A DNA stretch of 64,000 nucleotides from positions 1 to 64,000 of the forward strand of contig JAUXGN010000002.1 in assembly GCA_030622115.1 (NCBI GenBank). Reading direction: 5' to 3'. This stretch comes from Candidatus Eiseniibacteriota bacterium. Its GTDB lineage: Bacteria; Joyebacterota; Joyebacteria; Joyebacterales; Joyebacteraceae. Both the position numbers and the translations under genes were made by a program. A model generated the notes under the pieces. The model worked only from the letters and a program-made list of their open reading frames with translations. It did not search any database and was not told where the DNA came from. This document shows positions 1 to 9,162 of the stretch, piece by piece. Numbering within the stretch: position 1 is the first letter of the stretch; each line of letters opens with the position of its first letter.

Positions 1-370
1 CGATTACAGTTATGATCAACGTTATAGGGAGAGCAGCTGCGCGCTCGCCTTTGAGTGTTCTGATCCAGTGTCGCATCGTGGCTCTCCTTGTGGTTTGCAT
101 TGACTGGCTGCAGCATTCGGCTGAGAGTCTGCTGGCACTAGTCCAAGTTGCACAGAGTGTGCCATGTTGCAGGTACAAATGGGGTGGGAAAGACAGATTT
201 GTCAGACAGGACGGATGGTATACTTATATTGCACCTAGTATACTGGTCACTTCTGTAAGGATGTGCAGAACGCAGGGACTCAGCTGCGGATTGGAAGCAG
301 AAAACAGGACTACCAACGCGTCACGGACCGTGAGCATGGAGATGTGTTAGGTGGGGAGTTGAGGTGGCTG
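1..370. other. Left edge, no gene recognised
   Basis: I see no convincing coding region, RNA gene or repeat here. A 112-codon open frame runs through part of it, but its composition is not protein-like and I see no ribosome binding site or recognisable motif. The stretch lies downstream of the minus-strand regulator that ends at 371, so it may contain that gene's 3' untranslated region. Confidence 0.4.
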
Positions 371-940
371 CTACCAGCCGTCGTGGGTCACGAGGGTCGC
401 TATGCAGATCGATTCTGCCGGTTCGTCCCCGATGTTCTGCAATTCGAAACCGGACATGAGGGAGAACTGGATGGTGTCACCATCTCTGAGGACGACCGCG
501 AAATCGCCGACTGCAAAGCGGAGCATGCCGGAGACGCACAAAACAACGATCTCACCGAGGGCCGGGGAGCGGCACGCAGTGGCGCCGGGCTGAGTGATCT
601 TCTTGAAGATCCTTGTCATGGTCCACGGGACGGTGTGGGTGAGGCCTTCGGTTTCGAGTATCTGGTTGTGAGAATCACAGAAGTAGGCCTTTTCTCTCTC
701 GCTCCTGCGCGTGAGGACGGCGAGCGAGCTGGTGGTCTCCTCGACGAAGTGTGCCGATCGTTCGCCCAGTGCTTTGGAGATGCGTTCGAGCGCACCTATT
801 GTAGGCGAGGTCTTGCCCCGTTCTATCTCGGAGATGTGCGTTGCCGACATTCCGGAGCGAACTGCCACCTCCTTGAGGGTCATATCTCGCCTGAAACGGG
901 CCAGCTTGATGCGGCGTCCAACCTCTTCCTTCGTAGGCAT
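371..940 (-). CDS. XRE-family HTH regulator with C-terminal cupin domain (copy 1)
   Basis: 189-residue DNA-binding regulator. Residues about 8-62 form a helix-turn-helix of the XRE/HTH_3 type, with the recognition-helix region MSATHISEIERGKTSPTI. Residues about 110-185 look like a small cupin barrel (GEIVVLCVSGML, then VLRDGDTIQF). This architecture is known for regulators that sense a small molecule in the cupin, such as the SutR and PuuR type. A good AGGAG lies ahead of the ATG. The gene is 103 bases downstream of a close paralogue on the same strand, probably co-transcribed with it. The two share the HTH almost exactly, but their cupins have diverged, so they may bind similar operators with different ligands. 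The ligand is unknown; the divergent aminotransferase suggests amino-acid metabolism, which is inference. Confidence 0.88.
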   Translation of the reverse strand: MPTKEEVGRRIKLARFRRDMTLKEVAVRSGMSATHISEIERGKTSPTIGALERISKALGERSAHFVEETTSSLAVLTRRSEREKAYFCDSHNQILETEGLTHTVPWTMTRIFKKITQPGATACRSPALGEIVVLCVSGMLRFAVGDFAVVLRDGDTIQFSLMSGFELQNIGDEPAESICIATLVTHDGW

Positions 941-1043
941 ACTGGTGTCTCCTGTGATAGCGGTCGCTGGATCCGGATGTCCCTCATTACTTCAATTCCT
1001 TTGTGGCCGGAACTGCGCATCTCTGAAACGTCGATCGACAGAT

Positions 1044-1607
1044 CTAGGTGAGAACCGGAGAGGCGTAGAAGGCCACGCCCTCATGCTCTTCGTCACCCAG
1101 TATCTCGGCTTCGAAGCCTTCATCGGTCCTGAACTGGATGGAGTCACCCTCTCTCAGAACGGTGGTGTCGTTGCCAATAGTCAGCCTGTACATCCCCTTG
1201 AGGCAGACGATGACCATTTCACCTATCTTCGGTTGCATCGAGAGAGCCTCGCCCACCGGGACGGTTCTAATGTAGACTTGCATGATCCCACCGGGTATGC
1301 CGGGACCCACGATCTCGAACCGGCTAGGCTTGCCGGCGGCATCCGCTACGTAGCGATAGCACCCATGTCCCGCCTTTGTGAACAGAACAAGAGGCAGAGA
1401 TTCCTCTCGCACGAACAGCGAGGGGTTCTCACCAAGAGCGGCCGAGATCCGTTGGAGGGCGCCAATTGTCGGTGACGTCTTTCCGCGTTCAACTTCGGAA
1501 ATATGTGTGGCTGACATCCCGCAGCGGGCAGCGACTTCCTTGAGTGTCAGTCCCTTCTCGAAGCGGACGAGGCGGAGTCTACGTCCTAGTTCCTTCTTGG
1601 TTGGCAT
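1044..1607 (-). CDS. XRE-family HTH regulator with C-terminal cupin domain (copy 2)
   Basis: 187-residue paralogue of the regulator at 371-940. The HTH (about residues 8-62, MSATHISEVERGKTSPTI) is almost identical to copy 1. The C-terminal cupin (GEMVIVCLKGMYRL, VLREGDSIQF) is recognisable but diverged. I chose the ATG at 1607 because GGAG lies 7 bases ahead of it; an in-frame TTG one codon earlier is less likely. It is divergently transcribed from the aminotransferase at 1916, and its own promoter region contains a perfect 10-base palindrome, which suggests autoregulation and possibly control of the aminotransferase. The ligand is unknown. Confidence 0.88.
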   Translation of the reverse strand: MPTKKELGRRLRLVRFEKGLTLKEVAARCGMSATHISEVERGKTSPTIGALQRISAALGENPSLFVREESLPLVLFTKAGHGCYRYVADAAGKPSRFEIVGPGIPGGIMQVYIRTVPVGEALSMQPKIGEMVIVCLKGMYRLTIGNDTTVLREGDSIQFRTDEGFEAEILGDEEHEGVAFYASPVLT

Positions 1608-1719
1608 CAATAATCTCCATTGTTCAATCTCCGAGTGCCCCGGTCAAATGAACGCACCGCTGTCCCTATGTAGAGTTGCTAGTCCTGTCCATGACCGTTG
1701 AGCAAACTAATTTCACGGA

Positions 1720-1748
1720 AAGGTATCATGATATGGGAATACGGTCAA
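1720..1748 (-). promoter_or_regulatory. Promoter with palindromic operator candidate for the tandem regulators
   Basis: On the minus strand TTGACC (plus 1743-1748), a 17-base spacer and TACCTT (plus 1720-1725) form a sigma-70 type promoter pointing at the regulator at 1607. The perfect palindrome TATCATGATA at 1724-1733 overlaps the -10 element and spacer, where a repressor would block transcription. That the XRE-cupin protein binds here is inference. Confidence 0.5.
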
Positions 1749-1915
1749 GAGGAAAGGTTGACCGCAATTCATGTCCTGGGGGTCTGCAAGGTCCCTTCCG
1801 GAACCTGAAGTCTGACGCTTGACACCCTCGCATGTCACTGCTAACCTCAGATGTTTCGCTCAGACAGGAAAAGGGAGTTTTGGTCTTCCACACGGCGTCT
1901 TTTCCGGGAGGGGAT

Positions 1916-3169
1916 ATGGTCAGCGATCTTCAGGGGCTCTTCTCAACGAATGCAAGAGGGATGAAGAAGTCGATCATCCGTGAATTGCTCAAGCTCACTC
2001 GGAGACCGGAGGTCATCTCGTTTGCCGGCGGCTTGCCCGATCCGAACGCTTTCCCGATAAAGGAAGTGGGGGAGATCGTGCTCGATGTCCTTGAGCGCGA
2101 GGGCAAGATGGCGCTGCAGTACAGCCCCACGGAGGGCGATCCGAAGCTCAAGGACCAGCTTATCGCCTACCACGAGCAGGAAAACGGCATCAAGCTCAAC
2201 CCGGACAACATCCTCATCACGGTTGCCTCCCAGCAGGCCTTGGACCTTATCGGGAAGTGCTTCATCGATATCGGTGACCCGGTCATCGTCGGGCAGCCAA
2301 CGTACGTCGGGGGGTTGAGCGCCTTCCACAACTACGGCGCGCACATGATCGGAGTTCCGTTGGACGAAGGCGGGATGCGGATGGACCTCCTCAAGCTTGA
2401 GCTTGGGAAACTGAAACAGGTGGGAAAGAGGCCGAAGTTCATCTACGTCATTCCCGACTTCCAGAATCCGGCCGGTCTCACGATGAACGAGGAGCGTCGG
2501 CGGGAACTCCTGAAGCTCGCACGCGAGTATGATTCGCTCATCGTGGAAGACAGTCCGTACAGAGAGCTGCGCTACGAGGGCGAGAGCGTCAAGACGATCT
2601 ACGCTCTTGACGGAACGGGACAGGTGCTCGGGCTTCACACCTTCTCGAAGATCCTGTTTCCGGGGATGAGACTGGGATGGGTAATCGGAGATGAGACGGT
2701 GATCCAGAAGCTCGTGACGGCGAAACAGGCCACCGATCTGTGCACACCGGCTTTCACTCAGGCTATTGTGGCTGAGTTCATGAGCAGAGATCTTCTCAGC
2801 AAGGTGGTCGAGAAGGTCAAGAGTATCTACTCGGAGAAAATGGCAGTGATGCTCGGCGCACTCGACGAGTACATGCCCGACATCGCCGATCTGACGTGGA
2901 CGCGGCCCGAGGGTGGGCTTTTCCTCTGGGTCACGCTGCCGGCGCATATGAACTCGGAGGAGCTTTTCTACGAGGCGATCGAGAGCAACGTGGCGTTTGT
3001 TATTGGCTCGGCATTCGACTGCACCGGCGAGGAGACGAATACGATGCGGCTTAACTTCTCCTTCCCGTCGAAGGAGGACATAGTCGAAGGCATCAAACGC
3101 CTTGCCAAAGTCATTGAGAAATCAGACCTGAGCCACAGGAAGTCAAGCGGCATCATTGCTACGCCGTAG
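1916..3169 (+). CDS. PLP-dependent class I/II aminotransferase (2-aminoadipate / aromatic type)
   Basis: 417-residue fold-type I aminotransferase. The pyridoxal phosphate lysine is expected at K245 in HTFSKILFPGMRLGW. ISFAGGLPDP near the N-terminus, YSPTEGDPKLKD, VIPDFQNPAGLTM and MRLNFSFP near the C-terminus (substrate carboxylate arginine) match the LysN / kynurenine-aminoadipate / MocR-catalytic-domain group. These enzymes move the amino group of aromatic, branched or aminoadipate substrates to 2-oxoglutarate. The start at 1916 is chosen because GGGAGGGG sits immediately before this ATG and the conserved region begins there; the frame is open 28 codons further upstream. It is divergent from the XRE-cupin regulators. 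Substrate is not determinable from sequence alone. Confidence 0.9.
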   Translation: MVSDLQGLFSTNARGMKKSIIRELLKLTRRPEVISFAGGLPDPNAFPIKEVGEIVLDVLEREGKMALQYSPTEGDPKLKDQLIAYHEQENGIKLNPDNILITVASQQALDLIGKCFIDIGDPVIVGQPTYVGGLSAFHNYGAHMIGVPLDEGGMRMDLLKLELGKLKQVGKRPKFIYVIPDFQNPAGLTMNEERRRELLKLAREYDSLIVEDSPYRELRYEGESVKTIYALDGTGQVLGLHTFSKILFPGMRLGWVIGDETVIQKLVTAKQATDLCTPAFTQAIVAEFMSRDLLSKVVEKVKSIYSEKMAVMLGALDEYMPDIADLTWTRPEGGLFLWVTLPAHMNSEELFYEAIESNVAFVIGSAFDCTGEETNTMRLNFSFPSKEDIVEGIKRLAKVIEKSDLSHRKSSGIIATP

Positions 3170-3298
3170 GTGCGTGCGGTGGGAAGCATGGTTGCCGCGT
3201 TCTTCCTCACGATGCTATGATTTCGAACTTGGCGAGAGCAGTTGACGTGGAGAAATTCAATACGGTTGTGGTGACCGACAGAACCAGGAGAGAGATGC

Positions 3299-4432
3299 AT
3301 GGCGAACATGGACAAGACCGCTGATCTGGCAGGGCCCGGAATCAGCACGTACGACGAGGTGGCGAAGATTCTTCCCGATGGTTACGAGCCGATTCTCCCT
3401 CCGATGGAGCGTATGAAGGCGCTCTACGAGATCAAGCGGTACATTGAGGACGGCCTTGCCAAAGAGCTGAATCTACAGCTCGTGCAGGTCCCGCTTATCG
3501 TGGAGAAGAGCAGTGGCGTCAACGACGATCTGGATCGCGACGGGTCGCGTACCCCGGTCGATTTCCCGTGCGGTCTCGGACTCGACAAGCGGATCGAGGC
3601 GCAGGTCGTTCAGGCTGCCACGAAGTGGAAGCGGCCGGCCTTGAAGCAGTTCGGGTGTGGTGTGGGTGAGGGGATCAACACCGACATGCGTGCCGTGCGG
3701 AAGGACTACTTCCTTGACCACGACCACAGCTCCTACGTGGACCAGTGGGACTGGGAGAAAGTCATCACCGACAAAGACCGCAATCTCGATTACCTGAAGG
3801 ACACCGTCCGGAAGATATGGAAGGTCCTCTACGGTGCAGGGATGCACGCGCAGGAGCTCTTCCCGGAGCTCAAGACCGACAAGTACCCGGACTTCCCCGA
3901 GGAGCTTGAGTTCTTCCATGCTGAAGAGATTCTCGAGATGTACCCGGACCTTCCGAGGAAGCAGCGCGAGACGAAGCTCATCATGGAGCATCCGGCGGTC
4001 TTCATCATTGGTATCGGCTGGGTTCTCAAGGACGGGTACCCGCACGAGATGCGCGCGGCGGATTATGATGACTGGGTCACCCCGACTGTCTCCGAGAAGG
4101 GCGAGCCGATGCACGGGCTGAACGGCGACATCCTCGTGTGGAATCCGGTCACGAAGCGGCGTCACGAACTCACATCGATGGGCATCCGTGTGACCAAGGA
4201 GACGCTCAAGCAGCAGCTCGAGCTCACAGGTCAGATGGACTTCATCGACCGGCCGTACCACCAGGCCATCATGAACGATGAAATCCCGCTCTCGATAGGT
4301 GGTGGTATCGGGCAGGCGAGGACCTACATGTACTTTCTCCGCACGGCGCATCTCGGCGAGGTGACGGTCTCGATCTGGCCTGAGAAGCTCAAGGAGATCT
4401 GTGCCGCGAAGAACATAACCGTTCTGGAGTAG
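3299..4432 (+). CDS. asnA: Aspartate-ammonia ligase (asparagine synthetase A)
   Basis: 377 residues; makes asparagine from aspartate, ammonia and ATP with release of AMP and pyrophosphate. Strong similarity in order to AsnA: VQVPLIVEKSSGVNDDL, KWKRPALKQFGCGVGEG, HSSYVDQWDWEKV, DILVWNPVTK, ELTSMGIRV and GGGIGQAR near the C-terminus, the class II aminoacyl-tRNA-synthetase-like active site. It is longer than the E. coli enzyme (about 330 residues), with roughly 20 extra residues at the N-terminus and a slightly extended middle. An ATG with AGGAGAGA upstream fits as the start. A terminator follows, so it is probably a single-gene unit. Confidence 0.96.
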   Translation: MANMDKTADLAGPGISTYDEVAKILPDGYEPILPPMERMKALYEIKRYIEDGLAKELNLQLVQVPLIVEKSSGVNDDLDRDGSRTPVDFPCGLGLDKRIEAQVVQAATKWKRPALKQFGCGVGEGINTDMRAVRKDYFLDHDHSSYVDQWDWEKVITDKDRNLDYLKDTVRKIWKVLYGAGMHAQELFPELKTDKYPDFPEELEFFHAEEILEMYPDLPRKQRETKLIMEHPAVFIIGIGWVLKDGYPHEMRAADYDDWVTPTVSEKGEPMHGLNGDILVWNPVTKRRHELTSMGIRVTKETLKQQLELTGQMDFIDRPYHQAIMNDEIPLSIGGGIGQARTYMYFLRTAHLGEVTVSIWPEKLKEICAAKNITVLE

Positions 4433-4496
4433 TATGGAACGCCGCAGGATGAACACAGGGTCGGCGAAGAGGTAATCGCCGCACCCGGGGACAGAG

Positions 4497-4540
4497 GGGG
4501 CCGTCTGTGGGAAAGCACCGCAGATGGCCCCTTGTCTTGC
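4497..4540 (+). terminator. Rho-independent terminator after asnA
   Basis: Left arm 4497-4510 and right arm 4518-4531 pair over 14 positions (two G-T pairs) around a 7-base loop, followed by the T-rich TTGTCTTG. It lies just ahead of the butyrate kinase promoter. Confidence 0.75.
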
Positions 4541-4556
4541 AGCCTGGAGCTCGGGG

Positions 4557-4585
4557 TTTGGTGCGAGACCGATCTGTGCTATCAT
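4557..4585 (+). promoter_or_regulatory. Extended -10 promoter for buk-ptb
   Basis: TTTGGT at 4557-4562, 17-base spacer, TATCAT at 4580-4585 preceded by TGC (extended -10). The -35 is weak. Transcription would start about 40 bases before the buk ATG and just after the asnA terminator. Confidence 0.5.
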
Positions 4586-4630
4586 TCTAGGGTTCTGGGC
4601 GGTTCTGTTCGTCGAGCAAGGAGATGCGCC

Positions 4631-5743
4631 ATGTCGGGAGCCCTGAGAGTTCTGGCCGTCAACCCGGGCGGCATGACCACCAAGATCGCCGTCTACGAAG
4701 AGAACTCGCGCGTCTACGAGGCGACCGTGGATCACTCGCGCGAGGAGCTTTCGCAATTCGATACCATTCCCGATCAGCTCGACTATCGGAAGGCCGCGAT
4801 CAAGACTGTTATCGAGAACGGAGGCTACCTCGACAGGCCGTTTCACGCGATCGTCGGTAGGGGAGGTCTCTTCAAGTCGATCCCGAGCGGGACCTACGTC
4901 GTCAATGAGGAGATGCTTGAAGACGCGCGGGCCGGGTATGCAGGACAGCATGCAAGCAATCTCGGTGCGCTTCTTGCCGAGGCGCTCAGACGGGACCTCG
5001 GTGGTAGGGCATTCGTTGTCGATCCGGTCTGTGTAGATGAGTTTGAGCCTTTGGCGAGATACTCAGGCCACCCCGAGATCCAGCGCAAGAGCCTCCTGCA
5101 CGCGCTCAATATCAAGGCCACGGCCAAGAAGGCGGCCGCGAAGCTTAAGAGCCGCATCGACGATATCAACATGATCGTCGCCCATCTGGGAAGCGGGATC
5201 TCGATCGCCCCTCTCAGGAGGGGGAAGATGGTGGATGTGAACAACGCTCTCTCGGGGGGCCCTTTCTCGCCGGAGCGCACGGGAGCGCTGCCTCTTATCG
5301 AGATGTTCGATTTCATGATCGAGAAGGGATACGACCCCAAGAGAATGAAGAGGTTCATCGCGAAGGAAGGTGGGCTTCTGGCGTATCTGGGCACAAACGA
5401 CTTCCGTGAGATCGAGAAGCGCATGGAGGGCGGCGACCCGGAGGCGCGGGAGACCGTCGAGGCCATGGTCTACCAGATAGCCAAGGAGATATGCGCGATG
5501 GCCGCCGTGCTGTCCGGTGATGTTGATGCGATCGTGCTGACCGGAGCCATCGCCAACTCGGAGCTTCTGCTGGGCCTTCTCAAGAAACGTGTCTCCTTCG
5601 TGGCTGATATCCTCGTTTTCCCGGGCGAGAACGAACTGGAGTCGCTGGCCGAGGGTGCACTGGAGGTTCTGCGAGATGAAGCGGCCCCGAGGGTCTATCC
5701 TACAGGCTGCGCGGTGGAGAGAGAGGGCAACGTCCGCCGGTAG
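4631..5743 (+). CDS. buk: Butyrate kinase
   Basis: 370-residue acetokinase-family (ASKHA) enzyme: acyl phosphate + ADP to butyrate + ATP. Signature segments: VLAVNPGGMTTKIAVYE (phosphate 1 loop), AIVGRGG, ASNLGALLA, VVDPVCVDEFEPLARYSG, IVAHLGSGISIAPLRRGKMVDVNNAL (adenosine/phosphate loops) and DAIVLTGAIANS. Length matches the family (about 355-370). Start chosen at 4631, with AAGGAG 7 bases upstream; the frame is open 33 codons earlier but that part overlaps the promoter. The next gene is phosphate butyryltransferase, the partner enzyme, so together they give substrate-level phosphorylation from an acyl-CoA. Branched substrates (isobutyryl, isovaleryl) are also possible for this family. Confidence 0.93.
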   Translation: MSGALRVLAVNPGGMTTKIAVYEENSRVYEATVDHSREELSQFDTIPDQLDYRKAAIKTVIENGGYLDRPFHAIVGRGGLFKSIPSGTYVVNEEMLEDARAGYAGQHASNLGALLAEALRRDLGGRAFVVDPVCVDEFEPLARYSGHPEIQRKSLLHALNIKATAKKAAAKLKSRIDDINMIVAHLGSGISIAPLRRGKMVDVNNALSGGPFSPERTGALPLIEMFDFMIEKGYDPKRMKRFIAKEGGLLAYLGTNDFREIEKRMEGGDPEARETVEAMVYQIAKEICAMAAVLSGDVDAIVLTGAIANSELLLGLLKKRVSFVADILVFPGENELESLAEGALEVLRDEAAPRVYPTGCAVEREGNVRR

Positions 5744-5871
5744 TGCCGCGGCATGCGATGGCGTCTGCCGGCAGTGCTGCGGCAAGCTGATGACTCCTGC
5801 TGATGGCCCGGCGACGAACGACTGTAAATCTCTGTAGCATTTCTGGAATCGAGTTGACGAAAGGAGTACGC

Positions 5872-6813
5872 ATGGGTGGAGCACAACCGCCAAGGAGTTT
5901 CGACGAGCTCAAGGCAAGGGCGCTCGAGTATGGGAAGGAACATGGAAGAGCCCGGCTCGGTCTAGCCGCGGCTCGGGATGAATGCGCGCTCGAGGCGGCG
6001 CACGACGCATGGAAACTCGGACTTGTCGACCCGGTTCTTGTAGGAGCCCCGGATCTCATTCAGGCGGCGGCCAAGAGCGCCGGTCTGGACATCTCATCGT
6101 GGCGCATCGTCAAGGCGGATGGGCCGGTCGAATCAGCCCGAAAGGCCGTGGAACTCGTGCGTCAGGGCGAGGTCGACTTCCTCATGAAGGGCAAAATGAA
6201 CACTGCCGTGCTCATGAGGGCCGTTCTGGACAAGGAGACGGGAATTCGTGCCGGCGGACTCATGAGCCATATCGCCATCGTCTGGACCCCGACCTTCGGT
6301 CGCCTGCTCTGCATGTCCGACGGAGGCATAGTGCTGGCTCCGTCTCTGGAAGAGAAGGCCGATATCATCAGAAACGCCGTCGATGCCATGCACAAGCTCG
6401 GATGGGAGTGCCCGAACGTAGCAGTAGTCGGCGCTCTCGAACTCGTCAATCCGAAGATGCCGCACACTATCGATGCCGCCGCGCTGGCGAAGATGAACGA
6501 CCGGGGTCAGATTACTGGTTGCATCGTCGACGGTCCGTTCGCGTTCGACAATGCCATCAACGAGGATGCAGCCAGAACGAAGGGCATCAAGAGCCCGATC
6601 GCCGGGAAGGCGGACTTCGTCACGTTCGCCGACATAGACGTCGGAAACGTGTTCTACAAGGCTCTCTACTTCATGACGGAGGGCGTTCAGAACGCGGGCG
6701 TCCTGATCGGGTCGAAAGTGCCGATCGTGCTGCCGTCGAGGGCGGACGGTCTTGACACGAAGCGAAACTCGATCATTGTCGCAACCGTCATAGGGCACGC
6801 CTCCGCAGAGTAA
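5872..6813 (+). CDS. ptb: Phosphate butyryltransferase
   Basis: 313 residues; converts butyryl-CoA (or branched acyl-CoA) and phosphate to acyl phosphate and CoA. Family features: SFDELKARA start, FLMKGKMNTAVLMRAVLDKE, CMSDGGIVLAPSLEEKADII, VAVVGALELVNPKMPHTIDA, GCIVDGPFAFDNAIN, VTFADIDVGNVFYKAL and VPIVLPSRAD. Start at 5872 follows AAAGGAG by 6 bases; 23 open codons upstream are disregarded. It follows buk by 128 bases on the same strand. The order buk then ptb is the reverse of the classic clostridial ptb-buk operon. Confidence 0.93.
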   Translation: MGGAQPPRSFDELKARALEYGKEHGRARLGLAAARDECALEAAHDAWKLGLVDPVLVGAPDLIQAAAKSAGLDISSWRIVKADGPVESARKAVELVRQGEVDFLMKGKMNTAVLMRAVLDKETGIRAGGLMSHIAIVWTPTFGRLLCMSDGGIVLAPSLEEKADIIRNAVDAMHKLGWECPNVAVVGALELVNPKMPHTIDAAALAKMNDRGQITGCIVDGPFAFDNAINEDAARTKGIKSPIAGKADFVTFADIDVGNVFYKALYFMTEGVQNAGVLIGSKVPIVLPSRADGLDTKRNSIIVATVIGHASAE

Positions 6814-6833
6814 CATACGGAGGTCTGTGGCGC

Positions 6834-6918
6834 GCGAGAGTGGCGGAACTGGCAGACGCGCTGGATTTAGGTTCCAGTAGGGAAACCTGTGGGGGTTCGA
6901 GTCCCCCCTCTCGCACCA
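6834..6918 (+). tRNA. tRNA-Leu (anticodon UAG)
   Basis: 85 bases including an encoded CCA (6916-6918). Acceptor arms 6834-6840 and 6908-6914 pair fully. Anticodon loop TTTAGGT on a CTGGA/TCCAG stem gives UAG. A long variable arm, as expected for leucine, and a GGTTCGAGTCC T-arm are present. It lies directly between ptb and tig. Confidence 0.97.
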
Positions 6919-6989
6919 TGTGTCAAGGATGTGGTTTCTCAGACTCTGCAGGCGTAGTTTATGCAGCCGTTCATACAAAGGAGCAGTCG

Positions 6990-8315
6990 TTGCTGGTTCG
7001 CGTAGAAGAACTCGACGGGTGGAAGAGGAAGCTCGTAGTCGTTCTGCCCGAGGAGGACATCGCAAACAAAGTGAGCGAGCTCTATCTTGAGCTCTCGAAG
7101 CGTGCCGACGTCCCGGGTTTCAGGAAGGGGAAGGTTCCCCGCAAGATGCTCGAGGGGCTTCACGGCGACGCCGTGAGGGCCGAAGCGCTCGATACGCTCA
7201 TGGGCGAGGCGTACGTAAGTGCAATCCGGGAGTCGGGCTTGAAGCCCATTTGTGACCCGACCGTTGAGAGCCTGGACACTGAGCTGACGGACGGCGAGCA
7301 TACCTTCGCGGCAGTCGTAGAGGTGCAGCCGGAGATCGAAGTCTCAGACTACAGCGGTTTTGAGTTCACCGAACGCATTCCGAATATCGCCGACGAGGAT
7401 GTGGGGCGCGCCCTCGACGAACTGAGGGAACAGCGAGCGGAGCTTGTGATTGCTGGGCGTCCATCGGGCGCCGGCGACTTCGTTATTATCGACTACGTCC
7501 GCTTGGACGACCATGGGAATGCCATCGAGGAATCGAAGCAGGTCGATTTCCCGTACGAGGTCGGCAGGGACGGTGTTGTGAAGGAGTTGGAGGAGGCGCT
7601 CACGGGCGTGAGTCCCGGTGACGAGAAGAAGGTAACGGTCCGATATCCGGATGACTACGGAAACGAGGCCCTGAACGGGAAGACGATTCTGTTCGACGTC
7701 ACCGTCAAGGAGATCAAGGAGAAGAAGCTTCCGGTCCTTGACGATGAGTTCGCTCGGACGCTGGGCAAGTTCGAGACGCTTCTTGATCTCAGAGTTCAGG
7801 TGCGGAACAGCCTGGAGGCGGAGGCGAAGGCGGCAGCACGGCGGAAGCTCGATGAAGATGTGATCAACAAGCTCGTCATGGAGAACCCATTCGAGCTACC
7901 CGAGTGCCTTGTTCAGGATCGCCTTGAGCGCATGTACAAGCGCATGACCGACGGCCGTGAGGAAACCGATCTGCCGGATCGTGACGAGTTCGATCGTGCG
8001 TACCGTGAGGTGGTGGAGCGGCAGATCAAGTCCGGCATCGTGCTCGCCAAGATAGCGGAGACGAACGGCATCAAGGTGAGCGAGGATGATATCAAGACAC
8101 GTGTTGGCCTCGTGGCTGAGCATCAGGGTCGCGAGCCCAAGAGCTTCTTCGAAGATCTCAAGGGGACGGATCTTCTATCGCAGATAGAGGATGAGTTGTG
8201 GCTCGAGAAGGTTCACACGGTCCTCACGAACGGAGTAACGATCAAGACCGAGATGATAGACCTGCCGCGAGCGCCCGCTGAGGGACCCGCGAGCGAGGCT
8301 GACGGCCGGGGTTAG
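6990..8315 (+). CDS. tig: Trigger factor, ribosome-associated chaperone and prolyl isomerase
   Basis: 441 residues. N-terminal ribosome-binding domain with the signature [15 protein letters not shown] (about residues 38-52); middle FKBP-type isomerase domain (GDFVIIDYV to [14 protein letters not shown], about 160-255); C-terminal helical chaperone arms. Start chosen as TTG at 6990 because AAAGGAG lies 6 bases before it and the family's N-terminus begins there ([14 protein letters not shown]). The open frame upstream runs back through the tRNA and is not coding. It heads the classic order tig-clpP, but clpX is absent and lon follows. Confidence 0.96.
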   Translation: MLVRVEELDGWKRKLVVVLPEEDIANKVSELYLELSKRADVPGFRKGKVPRKMLEGLHGDAVRAEALDTLMGEAYVSAIRESGLKPICDPTVESLDTELTDGEHTFAAVVEVQPEIEVSDYSGFEFTERIPNIADEDVGRALDELREQRAELVIAGRPSGAGDFVIIDYVRLDDHGNAIEESKQVDFPYEVGRDGVVKELEEALTGVSPGDEKKVTVRYPDDYGNEALNGKTILFDVTVKEIKEKKLPVLDDEFARTLGKFETLLDLRVQVRNSLEAEAKAAARRKLDEDVINKLVMENPFELPECLVQDRLERMYKRMTDGREETDLPDRDEFDRAYREVVERQIKSGIVLAKIAETNGIKVSEDDIKTRVGLVAEHQGREPKSFFEDLKGTDLLSQIEDELWLEKVHTVLTNGVTIKTEMIDLPRAPAEGPASEADGRG

Positions 8316-8361
8316 GGGAGACGGGCTTCACACAGGCGATATCACTGGAGGACGGCACGCA

Positions 8362-8973
8362 ATGGGACTCACACCCTTTGTCATCGAGCAGACACGAACG
8401 GGAGAGCGCTCGTACGACATTTTCTCGCGACTGCTCAAGGACTACATCATCTTCATTGGCGTGCCGATAGACGACAGGGTCGCCAACATCGTCATAGCGC
8501 AGCTCCTGTTCCTCGAGGCACAAGATGCCGAGCGGGATATCTACATCTACATCAACAGCCCGGGTGGCCACATAGCCGCGGGACTCGCGATCTACGACAC
8601 CATCCAGTACATCAGGTCCGACGTGCACACGATCTGCATGGGGCAGGCGGCCAGCATGGCGGCCGTGCTCCTCGCAGCCGGGAAGAAGGGGAAGCGGTCG
8701 GCGCTGCCGCACGCCCGCATCATGATCCACCAGCCCATGGGCGGAAGTCAGGGGCAGGCGAGCGACATCGAGATATACGCGAAGGAGATCGTCCGGATGC
8801 GGGGAGAACTGACCGACATCCTCGCGGCGCACACCGGCCAGAACAAGAAGAAGATACTCACAGATTCAGACCGCAACTTCTTCATGTCGGCCGAAGAGGC
8901 TCTCAAGTACGGGATCATCGATGAGGTTATCACCAGGAAGCACGATCCACCTGCGAAGTCGGCACGGACATAG
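8362..8973 (+). CDS. clpP: ATP-dependent Clp protease proteolytic subunit
   Basis: 203-residue serine protease subunit that forms the double heptameric chamber. The catalytic triad is inferred as Ser98 in MGQAASMA, His123 in RIMIHQP and Asp170 in [17 protein letters not shown] and the handle region HTGQ are typical. It lies 46 bases after tig, probably the same operon. A Clp ATPase is needed to feed it substrates; none is encoded in this window. Confidence 0.97.
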   Translation: MGLTPFVIEQTRTGERSYDIFSRLLKDYIIFIGVPIDDRVANIVIAQLLFLEAQDAERDIYIYINSPGGHIAAGLAIYDTIQYIRSDVHTICMGQAASMAAVLLAAGKKGKRSALPHARIMIHQPMGGSQGQASDIEIYAKEIVRMRGELTDILAAHTGQNKKKILTDSDRNFFMSAEEALKYGIIDEVITRKHDPPAKSART

Positions 8974-9162
8974 CGAGGCCGAGCGCGGTAGGAAGCTGCG
9001 GATCCGGGGCAAGTACGTCAGTTGCGGGACGCGACCGTCCAGACTATGTTGTGGACTGAGTGGCAGTGGTATCACGTGTGTTTCCCGCCTCGCGCGTTTG
9101 CGAGGCAGACTGCCGGATTCCCAACGACCCGGCGGTCGGGGGAACGGACAACGGGAGATGAG

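Noticed and set aside
1943-2947. 334-codon minus-strand open frame
   Set aside because: Antisense to the aminotransferase; no recognisable domain and an Arg/His/Leu-rich composition typical of a shadow frame.
3473-4951. 492-codon minus-strand open frame
   Set aside because: It lies antisense to asnA and the start of buk, both well supported, and its sequence is low in hydrophobic core patterns. High-GC codon usage opens such frames.
9087-9106. Terminator between clpP and lon
   Set aside because: A 7-bp stem (GCCTCGC/GCGAGGC) exists but no T-run follows, so I could not call it a terminator.
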